Below, piece by piece: positions 11,400 through 22,860 of a stretch of 64,000 nt of DNA. A program made the translations under genes and the position numbers. The DNA comes from Azolla caroliniana (lineage: Eukaryota > Polypodiophyta). Position 1 is the first letter of the stretch. Each line of letters opens with the position of its first letter. The stretch lies in contig JBHGNT010000010.1 in assembly GCA_043228905.1 (NCBI GenBank), forward strand, positions 806,001 through 870,000, written 5' to 3'. Under the pieces are notes generated by a model, which did not search any database, was not told the DNA's origin, and saw only the letters and a list, made by a program, of their open reading frames with translations.

Positions 11400-12239
11400 T
11401 GTGTGACACAAATCATCACGTTTTCAAGACTCCTTGAAGATGGACCCCCCTTCAAAAGAGTAGTGTGTGGGTTCAACCGAATCAAAGGGACTACCTCATT
11501 TATAGGTATTAACCCTTGAGATTTTGGACGTTAAAATTTAAAACACTTGCCAAATCCTTAGGTCTCTACCATAAGATCTTTGAGGTAGTATATTTTGAGA
11601 AACTTGTTTGCCCCAAATTTGACCCATTGTGTGGATCCTTTCTTTGTACTTCTCTGTGGTAACATTTGTTAAATCTCTAAGTGTTTCTTTTTAACATGTT
11701 TTGCAACACAATTGCTTCTTCTCATTCTCATCGATCTTTAAAAAATTCGGATACTCTTGATTTTGTGTAGCTACTTACGCAAAGAAAGAGAGTTAGAGTA
11801 GAGAAGTTTTGAGAGCCTCGAAAGAGTAGATGCAAACAAGTTAGGGTTTGGTGGACTCGGCTAAAACTGTGGTTTCAGACAACAACCGTGGAGTACATCC
11901 ATACATATATGGGTTCTATTGGTATATGCTTTGTATTCCCTGTCTTATAGTGGAAATTGTTTTGCTCCGTGGTTTTTCCCTAGATTTAGGGTTTTCCATG
12001 TAAATCTGTCAAAATCTATCGTGTCTGGTTTATCTCAGAATGTAATAATATCAATCTGGTATTAGAGCACTAGGTCCTAGATGGAAGGAAGTATGAGTGG
12101 ACTTCCAGGGATGATAGTCCTAAACTCCCACAACTATGCTGACTGGAAGATCAAGATGGAGGATCTTCTAATAGTTAAAGACTTGTACGAGTCGATAGAT
12201 AGGATGGATATACCAACAAAATGTGATATGTTCCAATGA
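11400..12239 (+). mobile_element. 5' stub of a Ty1/copia retrotransposon (LTR end, PBS, gag start)
   Basis: At 12057 the sequence TGGTATTAGAGC matches the initiator-Met tRNA primer-binding site used by copia elements. It sits 3 bases after an LTR-like end (..aatatca, 12053). The upstream few hundred bases resemble a plant copia LTR, but its left edge is not determined. At 12081 an ATG opens a 52-codon frame (LPGMIVLNSHNYADWKIKME, then DLLIVKDLYESI), the classic start of copia Gag. It stops at 12239 and nothing downstream looks like the rest of the element. I infer a severely 3'-truncated copy. Confidence 0.7.
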
Positions 12240-14151
12240 TATATTAATGTTCACGTCTACGTTTGATAGTTTATGAATATTGTCTACATTTTTGGAGTTG
12301 TGAATTTATAGATGTTGGTGACACTAAGGATTAGAGGGTTATCCCTTATACATGAAACATTTTCAAGTGGAATGCACGATCCTTCCACTTGTGAACCCGA
12401 ACATGTTATGAAACATGGTAAGAAAAATGTGGAATTAATAGCTTTGAACAACTATGCATTGCAATAGTGTGTGTATTCAATGATGGTACTCATGGGTTAA
12501 CCAATATCTAAACCGTGTTTTGTGGTGAATGTGAATGTAACTATTATGTTTTAACGATATAATGGTAACAACCCTCAAACCTAATTTGGGAAAAACTTTT
12601 CTTACCATGCTATATGAGTTAAATTTTGGTCCATAACCTCAAAAAGTACCTAGAAACTCAAGTTCTTACAAAGCCTTTTGATGTGTTAAAATTATTATGA
12701 TTGATCATGATTTTTTTCTACCATATTTAACCAAATAATTTATTTGATATTAGAACTTAGAAGGGAGATGCATTTGTTGTTGTGAAAATGTGATTTGAAA
12801 TAATGATTCATCAATTGCCTCACTAAAAATGAGAATGGCAATTGTTCATACATTCTAATGGATGAGATACAAAGCGAGAAACAATGTTCTCATACAAGCA
12901 TCTCCTAGTTGATTTAACGGTATAAAGAAGTCCAAATGCTCCACCTTAGGCCCACTTAGTGCAATGCTCATTAGTCAATATTGTGATATACTTCACCCTT
13001 GTTCCATGAGTAACAAGATAAAAATGATTCATATAAATTATAAAACATCAAGTTGAATGCATTCTTAACAATAAAAAGATAACATATGTCTTGCAATCGT
13101 TATAAGAACATGACCTCCTCATATAACCCCCTTCATATATTGTTTCATCCAGCAAATTTAACTACCAATAAGATCCTCATACACAAACTTTTGTAAGCAT
13201 ATATAGCAATTCAACAAATATCCAAACATATGCTTCCAATATATTTATGCTAAGTTGCATGCGAGCCATGGATAACATTCGTTTTCCTTATATTCTCTTC
13301 GTGGGTATGGTTAACTTTGATGTATGCTTTCTCTTAGTGGGCATGGTTTAATTTGATGTATGCTTTCTCTTAGCGGGCATGGTTTACTTTGATGTATGCT
13401 TTCGTATACATACCTAGCCTTGAGCTAGGGAAATACGTGTTCACACTCAGGATATGTCTTGACTCTCTACTAGTAGTGGTTGTATTGCAAAAGCCAATGG
13501 GCTAGCTTGGTCACCTTGGTTCGTTGATTGATGGTTCCATTCATACAAGTCAATGTTTAAGTTGTCTATCTTAGGATTTATATATTTAATAATGTTTAAA
13601 TTAATTGCTTCTAGGTGATGTGATAACATTTTGTACCTTACAACTTCTAATATGATATGCTAATATAATGTATGAAGGATTCTACAATCAAAACTAGTCG
13701 TAGTTACTCCTGAAATGTTAGCCAAATGTTCAAACAAAGCATTGGTACACATTTGGATGCATAGTTTGTTTAATGGGGCCAATCAGCTTTTTATTGAGTA
13801 CTCAATGCGTTTTACATTATAAAGGTCCCTCATACTAAATACATAGAAGAAACTTACACTACTCAATTTGTAACCTATTGCATAAGAAAACAAATGCCAA
13901 CTAGAATCATGAAATAATGATAATGATTTAAACTTCATTGCCATGGGAAGATAATTTGGACTAAAGTACTTGCTTAGGTAATTATAGCAAAAAATCCTAA
14001 CACACTTAGTACTTAAACCTAGCTGGCACCAAAGATGAAGGGGCCTCTGATTAGTTAAGTATTAAAGGGAAGATACCTAGAAGGAATTGAACCATGGTGG
14101 ATGAGTGCACATTACAGTATTAGGCACCAACTATGAGTAAAGCGAGAAAGT
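12240..14151. other. Intergenic, nothing recognised
   Basis: AT-rich. A short phrase close to 'tttgatgtatgctttc' recurs three times at 13310-13405 as an imperfect tandem of about 50 bp. The part near 14000-14151 should be the 3'UTR of the germin-like gene. Confidence 0.4.
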
Positions 14152-14802
14152 TTAGGCACCAAAGCTCTTCTTGAGGTGGTGGACTTGGGTTAGAGAGAGA
14201 TGGAATGCTTTTTCTAGCAAAGGGTCAGGAATGGAGGGTTGAGAGCCAAAGAGTGCATTAGGGATGAGGGATGAGCCAGGATTTTGGCTGTTTAGGGCAG
14301 AGATAGAAGCCGCGGAGGAACTACCACCATTATAAATATAATGAACCAATCCACGCGGAAATACAAAAAGCTCGCCGACGCCCAAAACCTCGCTAAACAA
14401 TTTCCCTGATGTGTCGATGAAGCCAACATGGAGGGTACCATGAATCACATACAAAACCTCGCTCGCTCGTGGGTGCAAGTGTGGTGGTACAATGCCATTG
14501 GGTGCGTAGTCGATGCGCACCAATGAGAGGCCTTGCGTGTTGAGCCCCGCCACATTTGCAGGAGATGCCAACGTGACCGCGATACCTAGAGGATTCGAAG
14601 TCGCATTGTTGGCCGGTGCAGCCAGTATGTTGGATTTGAAGTCACGTGGAGTCACGTGCGATGCCGGCTTGCACGCGTAGCCATTGCCGAACCTCAAGCT
14701 AGGATCTGCCACGCAAAAATCTTGCAATGGATCCTCATCGCTCCCACTTACTATTTGCACCATTACCAGAAATGTCATTGATACAGCTATTAGTTTTAGC
14801 AT
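14152..14802 (-). CDS. Germin-like protein (cupin), secreted
   Basis: Single-exon gene for 216 residues, the usual germin length. Residues 1-20 form a signal peptide. DPLQDFCVADPS follows, with the conserved Cys pair C30/C44. Cupin box 1 is PPHLHPRASEVLYVIHG, with metal ligands H108, H110 and E115. Box 2 is GELFVFPRGLVHYIYN, with H154. All four Mn ligands are therefore present and the fold should be intact. Family members are apoplastic hexameric glycoproteins; some have oxalate oxidase or superoxide dismutase activity, and which applies here cannot be told. The ATG at 14802 lies a few bases from a microsatellite that forms most of the leader. Confidence 0.95.
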   Translation of the reverse strand: MLKLIAVSMTFLVMVQIVSGSDEDPLQDFCVADPSLRFGNGYACKPASHVTPRDFKSNILAAPANNATSNPLGIAVTLASPANVAGLNTQGLSLVRIDYAPNGIVPPHLHPRASEVLYVIHGTLHVGFIDTSGKLFSEVLGVGELFVFPRGLVHYIYNGGSSSAASISALNSQNPGSSLIPNALFGSQPSIPDPLLEKAFHLSLTQVHHLKKSFGA

Positions 14803-14804
14803 GG

Positions 14805-14808
<4 letters not shown>

Positions 14809-14865
<57 letters not shown>
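14809..14865. repeat. (TG)n(AG)n compound microsatellite in germin 5' leader
   Basis: About 16 TG units run straight into about 12 AG units. On the gene's strand this is (CT)n(CA)n ending about 6 bases before the ATG, so the mature leader would be largely CU/CA repeat. Confidence 0.9.
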
Positions 14866-14933
14866 TCAAAATGCCCCAAATCTTTGTGATGCTTTTATTT
14901 ATGCCTTTTGTGTTTTGTGACCAACCCTTCCCT

Positions 14934-14942
14934 CTATATAAT
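14934..14942 (-). promoter_or_regulatory. TATA box of the germin-like gene
   Basis: The plus-strand sequence tctatataat reads as ATTATATAGA on the gene strand, about 135 bp upstream of the ATG. A start site 25-35 bp downstream would give a leader of roughly 100 nt dominated by the microsatellite. Confidence 0.55.
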
Positions 14943-17224
14943 GCCCTCTTCCATATTGAATATTCTAAGTACGCATGCTTTTCCAAAGGGAAAAAGACAC
15001 TCAACGCTACTTCCTACTCAAGCAACACAACTAACCCTTCTAGCACATCATCACCCCACCCTTTCCCCCTCTTTTGCAATATTCTTTTCAAGTCATTTGT
15101 AAACTTTGTCACCGATGCGAAATTCTCATTCGGAGCATCATGATGGATAATCATTTGGCTATGCTCCTATCCACACTTGCACTGTGCAATTCCTAAAGTA
15201 TATCCCGCGAGAAATGTATTGCTAACATCTAATGGATAATCACTTGTATACAATACACAACCACTTGGTTATGTGTCTTCATTTGTGTCAAATTTATAGT
15301 TAGTAAAAGTTTATGTGAACTTAACTTTATATTTGCCACCGTCTAGCCTTGATGTATATATTTATGAATACAACGATATTGAGTGCCGCTCTAAGTTTAT
15401 ATGGCCTAATGCGTGCCTACACTTCTTAATCCAAGCTCATTTGTCAAAACACTCTTAATGGATTAATTCGTTAAAGTAGGCCTTTGTAAAACGATGCTCC
15501 ATATTTTGACTAGAGCCCAATAATTGTGTATAGCAATAATCTACATTTGTGCTTTATCTATCATATATCAACCTTGGTTTTAAGAAAACTTTGGCCACAA
15601 GTGGGATATTTACATCCTTTGCTCTTATGATTCTTTTTTCTCTACTTTACATTGAGTGATATGCATACCTCCTAGCTTCTTTTTAGGCAGATGAATCCTT
15701 TGTCTCGATATCTCTCAATACCCAAAGAAGGGTCGATATTCTTACACATTTCTTCTACATTCTCTTTACTCTTTGTGTTATCTTTTAAAAGTAGAATTAA
15801 CATTGTTCCTCACAGTTCCACCTTTTCCAAATGCATAGCATGTATCCTCACTCAAGCATGCTTTACTCTGACAAAAACCATGTGGTGCTTAACATGCACT
15901 TTACTCCATTCCTCGACATTTTCAGACTCTCCCCAATTGTTTAGACAAGTAATTATTATCCTTTCCAAATAAGTAAATGAAAAGAAGGAAATGCTTTTAA
16001 GTTTTTTATTTTCGTATTACTACAAGGTTTGCCCCTTGGAATGATCTATGCTATTTTGTATTACTATAAATTCTGCCCTACGTTTTTGCATTTGATTCTC
16101 GAATTGCATCTTTTACTTCCAACTTTTACAACTCACTTCACACAATATGACATTTTATGATATGAAATTAGATGTGTTTTGAGTATGAAAGTGACTTAAA
16201 TAATGGTTTTGCTTCCTCTATACTATTGTATTAGGCCCTTATCAAGATTGAACTTACAAATTTACTTCATTGTGAAGATACTTGATGAGCTTCTTAAGGA
16301 ACACTCCTCCCTTTTTTGAAATCCATTACTAATACAAATATCTTGGGTTGAGCAAGTGAAATCATTGCTGCACATGCTTCTAGTGTATGGTAGTAACATA
16401 AAAAATGTATTCATTTTGACTTATGGCCAAATGTAATAGATATATTGCAAAGAGAACAGGACGCACTTGGCAACGGATTTGTCTAATTGATCTAACATGC
16501 ATACCTTGATGCATTAATTCCCAATTGGGTACATGGAAGGAAAATCATGAAAAAAATGTGCACTAGAGACAAATGAGGATAATCTAAATCAAGGTTGTGG
16601 CGTAGTGATGTTAATTATATTGGTCAAATAAACTTATATTCCCCATGAATTATGTAAATTGATATTCATCATGGGAGTAAATGAGGTTAGTTATACCCCA
16701 TTACCTATTCATATGGGCCAACAATGCTGCTCTAATATCATTGTAATGCTTCAAACGGTGCATACCATACTTGACATGATGCTTGCAAGAGTAATCAATC
16801 AACATTCCATCCAATATGGAAATTGAAAAATTGTGTAGGTCCAATTTATCATCAAATAAACTTTATTTGCATTCAATTGTCAGAAATTCGAACATATTAA
16901 TTTATAAATTTGAGATTTATACTGTACATGAGCCATGACATAGAATCGGAGGGTGACTGGTAAGCAAAATGTATGAATAAAAATGAGACGAGTCTGCCGA
17001 GATCCATGTGGAATTCCTGAGCTTTACGATACATGGCATGGCACACACTCACTACAGTATGGAATGAAAAGACAAATCTTCACTTTAGGCCAAGGGAATT
17101 TTGCTCACACGCCTCTCCTGTCATGATGATGAGATACATCCATGTATAGTTAGTTGATGGACTACTTTGATCATCGTCATCTAACCTCAGACAGGGAAGA
17201 ACAACTGAAAGCTTTAGTGGCAGC
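14943..17224. other. Intergenic, nothing recognised
   Basis: AT-rich, no convincing coding frame. The section next to 14942 is the promoter region of the germin-like gene. Confidence 0.4.
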
Positions 17225-17325
17225 GGTGATGGTGATGGTGATGGTGATGGTGATGGTGATGGTGATGGTGATGGTGATGGTGATGGTGATGGTGATGGTG
17301 ATGGTGATGGTGATGGTGATGGTGG
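17225..17325. repeat. (GATGGT)n hexanucleotide array, ~100 bp
   Basis: About 16-17 near-perfect tandem copies of GATGGT. In plus frames it translates as alternating Met-Val, in minus frames as poly-His or Thr-Ile. No supporting gene structure surrounds it, so I treat it as a microsatellite. Confidence 0.92.
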
Positions 17326-18300
17326 TTGATCTGAGAGCTACCATGCCACAAGCTAGCCGACGACCTGTACCCCTCCCCCCCGTCTTCCGCGTCAAGTGCC
17401 ATGAAGCGAGAGCTCTGTGCGTGCGACTGTCCTTCTCAGCCGTAACCCTAAACTTTTCAAAACCCTAAATCCAGCCTGTGTCTTATTTACTAATAAAGAT
17501 CGTGCTAGGCCTGAAAAGGCAATGGTCCGTCTCTACATGTGGCCACTAACCATCGATGGATGGACGGACGGAAATAATAACCTGCCCCTGTACTTACCCT
17601 ATACATATCTACAACCTCCTCGCTGCCAAATACATACCTGAATTTACTTTCGTGACCCTTGCCACCCGGGAGGCTGGCTTCATGAACACATTTCCAGTGC
17701 CATTGGTCGCATTCACTTCTCTGTTGTGAGAATGAACTCAATGATGTAGAGCATTACATGCCTCTAGACTAAAGCTGCTAACGAGGTGAGGGTCAATCTG
17801 TCTGGGAAAGACACTCGGTCGATACATGTCTTCCTTGGTGGTCGTCGAGAGGATGACCTGACCACATCGTTAATTCTCATTGGTTGCATTCTTTCCTTAC
17901 TGTGGGAATGGATTCGACAATATGGATCATTACATGGCTTTAGACAAAAGCTACCGATGATATGAGTTTCCATCTACCTGTCTCGATCATGCTCAATTGG
18001 TACATGTCTTCCCCAAAGCTAAATTTGCTTTAGTACAAGCCATGCATTGTAAGGCGTAGCTTCCCAACATGAGTATTGGCATTGTCTAGAACACCAAAAT
18101 GGGTATTCGCTCATGAAACTTGTCCTTGCAAAGATTTGTGGTGGTCGACAACTAATGACTTATCTCTTTGTTGAAAATGTTTAACCAAAGAGGTTGTAGT
18201 TAAATATTGTCTCATATACCCTCACTATTGATTTTCTTTATGTTCTTATATTTAACCTTCTACCTAAGCTATGTGTATTCTTTATGGTATAAATAATGTG
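17326..18300. other. Intergenic, imperfect local duplication
   Basis: No gene recognised. The sequences near 17695-17765 and 17875-17945 are related ('cattggtcgcattcacttctctgttgtgag' versus a similar version), suggesting an old tandem duplication of roughly 180 bp. Confidence 0.35.
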
Positions 18301-18351
18301 AATGTGTTAGGAATTGTGAATTGTGAATTGTGAATGGTGTCTGGATACAGA

Positions 18352-18388
18352 TGTAAAGAATCGGTGATGATTCTGTGCAGCAGAAGAA

Positions 18389-18430
<42 letters not shown>

Positions 18431-18729
18431 AGAGAGAGAGAGAGAGAGAGAGATTACATAAAAAATAGAAAACTGTATTATAAGGAAACAAGAATGACCA
18501 ACCGTTACAAAGAGAAGGAGAAGGTGCTTATGTAGTCACCTTCTCTCTAAATTCTCTCACTAGTACCGCCTCTTGGGAAAGAGGTTGTGTCTTAACTACT
18601 TAAGGAATGTGTCATAGAATATTACATTCTATGACACACTAGTTACTTTACATGGAGGTGGGGTGTTCACACAATTGAGTATTCTAGGGTGTGTTCCCAC
18701 ACAAGGGAAGTTGAGTTTGATTCTCAACA
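18352..18729 (-). repeat. 3' LTR of the copia element
   Basis: 378 bp with TG..CA ends, highly similar to the other LTR over its whole length. It includes a (GT)n(GA)n compound microsatellite at 18391-18454, longer than in the partner LTR. The inner border abuts a short purine-rich stretch on the element strand (GACGGGGCG), the likely polypurine tract. Confidence 0.92.
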
Positions 18730-21431
18730 CGCCCCGTCAAACACAATTTCCAGTTGTCAAGCACGGTTGGTTGACAGTTGAAAGACCCAGGTTCGTCGTG
18801 AACTGCCACAGCTTGTCGACTCCCAGGGCCTTGGTGAAGATGTCGGTCGTTTGTAGGTTCGTGTTGATGTGTTAAAGGTCGACATCCCCGGCCAGAACAC
18901 ATTCTCAGATGAAGTGATACTGCACTTCGATGTGCTTGGTCCGAGCGTGGAAAACTGGGTTTCGAGCTAGGTGAACACTGCTCATATTGTCGCAATAGAG
19001 GAGAATTGGATCTGATATGGGAATGCCCAAAACCTTCAATATTTGTTTCAGCCAAATGGCTTCACATGCGGCAACTGTCGGGCCCCTAACAGTGTGGCTG
19101 TTAGCTTCTTTTTGTTGCTCCATGATATGGCACCACCGCCAAGAGAGAAGAAGAATACGGATGTTGATCGTTTGTCGGCTTTATGGCCAACCCAATTGGC
19201 ATCGGTGTACCCTTCGAGTTGAATCGGTGTGGCCAATTTGTAGAGGATGCTGAAATCCATGGTTCCACTCACATACCTAAGCACTCGCTTAGCACAGTCG
19301 CGATGGGTGTCTCACGGAGTTTGCATGAACTGGCTAAGGAGGCCGACCAGGTAAGTCAGGTCGGGTCGGGTAATTGTGAGGTAGATGAGGCATCTGACTA
19401 GTTGTCGATAGAGCATCTGCTCACACTCTCTTGTGCTGGAGTCGACATCTAGCTTCAGGTTGCGATCGAGAGGGGTAGTGTTGGGCTTACACTTTGTCAT
19501 CCCAAACTTGAAGAGAAGATCGAGGATATAATGTCGTTGGGAGATCATGATGCCATCAGGGGTCCAAATTACTTCTATTCCTAGAAAGTAATGGAGCTCC
19601 TTCATATCAGACATTTTGAATCGGTTGGAGAGTAGCCTTTTGGTATGTTCGATGTCCCCGAGGTGCTCTCCTCCAATGACCAAGTCGTCCACATAGATTA
19701 TCATAAATAGTTGTCCTCTAGAGTCATTCCGGATGAACAGAGAATTGTAAGACTTGAACATTCAAAAGCCGATTTGGTGAAGATATTGCGTTATCTTTGA
19801 ATGACATGCTCTCAGTGCCTACTTGAGACCACAGAGAGGCTTTTTGAGTCGGTAGACAACAGTCGGATGCGTGGTCGACCTCAATTCGGGTGGTTGTATC
19901 ATGTACACCTCCTCTTCTAACTTGCCTTGGAGGAAGGTGTTCTTCGTCCATTTGGTGGAGGTGCCACCCTTTGGGAGAGAGAAAATATTTTTCCATAACT
20001 TTAAAACACCTCTCTTCAATGCTGACATAAGCGTCCTCCATTGTTGAAGCGGACTTGCATGCCTTGTTCGACTATTTGGCCAACTGAGACGAGGTTTTTT
20101 GTTATTGTCAGAACATGCAGAACGTTCTTGATGTAGGTTTGGTTGCCTTCTTCCCCAAATGGGACATTGCTGACATGTTGAATGGGGTAAATTGGGTCAT
20201 CCCCAATTTCCATATAGTCGGGTCGTTCAGGCTTTCGTAGCTCTCGAAACCAATCTTCATGAGACACCATGTGATTGGATGCACCCGAATCGACAAACCA
20301 TACATTTTCCGAGTTGGAGGTGCTTGTCGGACATGATGTTGTCATCGAATTCGTTCTGTGTTGCATCATGAACATTCCGCCACAATCGTTGTAGTCAGAG
20401 TTTGAGGCGTAGTTGGTGAGTTGTCGGCTTGTGGAGGCCGACTCACTCTTCTTTTTCCAACACTTTGCCTCGTAGTGGCCGAATTTACCACAATATCCGC
20501 ACTGGGCAGAATTGTTTGTCGGCTAGTTCCTACATGAATGCTCCCCCTTCTTTCAGATGCTTCGCCTTGCGCGTTCAAAACGTCTTGTCGGTAATAGAAG
20601 TTATGTTCTTAGGGTTGTTATTGGTTGTGTCGGCCTTGGCTAAATCGGCCTCTTCTTCCACAACCTTGTCCTCTTCCTCTATCAAAGTTCAAATAGAGAA
20701 TTTGTCCTTCTTACACATTGCTTCTTGTTCAAACATGATTCTCCTCGACCAGCAACATCAACTAGAGATCAAAGGAGGGAGGATTTTCCCTCGTGAGGAC
20801 AACCGACCGAATGGCTCCGAACCGAGGTGCTAAGCCTCCGATGCAAATGTGCACCATTTCATTGTCCTCAATGCTAACATTGATCGACCCGAGGGCATCG
20901 CACAACTCCTTGATCTTCAAGGTGTAGCTGTCGATTGACATGTCCCTCTGTTGTATACCGTTCAACTCTTGATGAAGTTGAAGCTTTCTTGCGGTCGTGT
21001 TGGCTGAGAAAATCTTCTTGAGGTTCCCCCACGCCTCCTTCAGCGTTATGGGCTCTTGGATGTAGTTGAGCATGTGATCATGGACGCATGATGCAAGGCA
21101 GTACAACATATGACTCGCCGCTTGCACCCAAGTTGGGTAGTCGGCATGTGTTGGGTTGGGTTGATTTTCATTTGCTCCTTCGACATAACTCCAATAGCCT
21201 TGGCCAACAAGGTTACATTGGTGCATCTTGTACTCCCAAGATGCAACGTTATTTTTGTCGAGCTTCTCGGTAGGAAGAGCACTTCCCTCTAAGTGTTCAT
21301 GTCGAGCTTCTTCTTCTTCTTTTCTTGATACGAATTGTGCAGATTGTTGTTATAACAATCAGTCAGTTCTTTCCGAACTTAGGATTAGGCACAACACATG
21401 CAGAGGCGATGGGTTGCGATCAAGCTAACAT

Positions 21432-21445
21432 GCGCTCTAATACCA
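21432..21445 (-). other. Primer-binding site (initiator Met tRNA)
   Basis: On the minus strand TGGTATTAGAGCGC begins directly after the LTR end, matching the 3' end of plant initiator tRNA-Met with one difference from the usual TGGTATCAGAGC. It fixes the element's orientation. Confidence 0.88.
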
Positions 21446-21800
21446 TGTAAAGAATCGGTGATGATTCTGTGCATCGGAAGAATTGTGTGTGTGTGTTTGT
21501 GGAGAGAGAGAGAGAGCTCAAGATTACAGAAAAACAAAAAATTGTATTACAAGGAAACAAGAATGACCAACCATTACAAAGATAAAGAGAAGGTGCTTAT
21601 GTAGTCGCCTTCTCTCTAAGTTCTCTCACTAGTACCGCCTCTTGGGAAAGAGGTCGTGTCTTAACTACTTAAGGAATATGTGTCATAGAACATTAACTTC
21701 TATGACACACTAGTTACTATACAAGGAGGTGGGGTGTTCACACACTTGAGTATTCTAGAGTGTGTTCCCACACATGGGAAGTTGAGTTTGATTCTCAACA
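21446..21800 (-). repeat. 5' LTR of the copia element
   Basis: 355 bp, the partner of 18352-18729. Differences are mostly substitutions, plus a shorter microsatellite (about 21485-21514). Some divergence between the LTRs shows that the insertion is not recent. Confidence 0.92.
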
Positions 21801-22007
21801 ACAGATACGTGTGAGGTTAAGGAAGTGGTTGTCATGGTTTATTGTGGTATAAGTCTCAAGTGAAAGAGAGAACAATCAAAATAGTGAATTGTGAATAGTG
21901 TTTGGATATGAATGTGTGAGAGCAAAGAAGTGATTATTGTAGTGTATTGTGGTATATGACTCTAGTTAAAGAGAGAATGTCAATTGGAACTCAAGTTAAG
22001 ACCCTAT

Positions 22008-22359
22008 GAAGGTAAGACTTAATCAGTTGGGAAGCGACTAATAAAGCATGGGATACTCAAGGAAGAGGTGAGATATGAGCAATCCGAGTTGCTATTCAAG
22101 TTGTCAATGATCAAGTTGAATGATGAAGCGACCCTTTGAATCATTAACCAGCTTGATGGAGCACCCATAATAACACCATCTACGAAGGTGAGACTTAATC
22201 GGTTGGGTAAGTGACCAATAAAGCATGGGATACTCAAGGAAGAGGTGAGATATAAGCAACCCAAGTTGCTAGTAAGATTGTCAAGGATCTAGTTGAATGA
22301 TGAAGTGACCCTCTCAGTCATTAACCAACTTGATGGAGCACCCATAATAACACCATATG
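22008..22359. repeat. Two-copy tandem repeat, 176-bp period
   Basis: Unit 1 (22008-22183) and unit 2 (22184-22359) both run from 'gaaggt[a/g]agacttaatc' to 'cataataacaccat' with scattered substitutions. Neither copy has a conserved coding frame. Confidence 0.88.
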
Positions 22360-22639
22360 TTCTTATACAATAAATGGTGTGTGGCCACAACAACCTTGTT
22401 GCATGCAAGCATCTTTACTTCAAATTGCTTGGTGTCATTCAATGAATGGTGACAATAATATACTTGTTATTGGCTTCAATAATCGTCAATTTGAATGGGT
22501 TGGAAAACTTGTCCAAAGTCACATTTTTTAAATTTCTCAAGCATGAGAATAGGATAGTTTGACATAACAACTTTGGTAAAACAAATGTCATATGATATTC
22601 AACATGTGCGATGTGAGATGAGTGGTGAATTATAGAACA

Positions 22640-22860
22640 CAATGAATACAACAAAAGAAAAAGCAACATCAACGAAGAGGAAGATGAAACTAGATTTAGA
22701 TAGATCCCAATACACCTAATAAATGTTATTGACCTTCTTGAGGCAACTAGGGTGGGAACCCCATTTATATACAACCAAATCACCAAGTATGCAAAACGTA
22801 GGCCATGAATGTGTGCCACCTTGCACCTCTCTATGCAAAATATGTCACTTCACTAAGTTT
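22640..22860 (-). repeat. Dispersed direct repeat, copy 1
   Basis: About 200 bp sharing 'ttgaccttcttgagg', 'caactagggtg', 'tatatacaacca', 'ccttgcacctct' and 'atatgtcactt' with 23550-23755, same order and orientation, about 905 bp apart. Read on the minus strand it has a TATATAAA-like element, so the pair could be old LTRs of a small non-autonomous element. Confidence 0.6.

Larger units (their letters stand above)
18352..21800 (-). mobile_element. Ty1/copia LTR retrotransposon, internally deleted
   Basis: Both LTRs are present and flanked by an exact 5-bp target duplication (ACAGA at 18347-18351 and 21801-21805). Read on the minus strand, the LTRs start TGTTGAGAATC and end GATTCTTTACA. After the 5' LTR comes a Met-tRNA PBS, then Gag (21226-20762), a CCHC knuckle (about 20500-20430), an aspartic protease (VWFVDSGASNHMV, about 20300) and the GAG-pre-integrase segment (to 20045). 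It then jumps directly to RT (KTFLQGKLEEEVYM-like, then IIYVDDLVIGGE) and RNase H (19284-18905). The integrase and the beginning of RT are missing, and stops and frameshifts interrupt the rest. Total length is 3.45 kb, against about 5 kb for an intact copy. Confidence 0.95.
18311..21975 (+). repeat. Old ~100-bp tandem duplication split by a copia insertion
   Basis: The unit 'gtgaattgtgaatggtgt..' at about 18320-18351 resumes after the element at 21801-21870. It is followed by a second diverged copy at 21879-21975 ('gtgaattgtgaatagtgt..' to '..aaagagagaa'). The retrotransposon therefore landed inside the first unit of a pre-existing tandem repeat. Confidence 0.55.

Noticed and set aside
17154-17468. 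Met-Val repeat and poly-His proteins
   Set aside because: Frames run through the (GATGGT)n array; flanks show no coding similarity.
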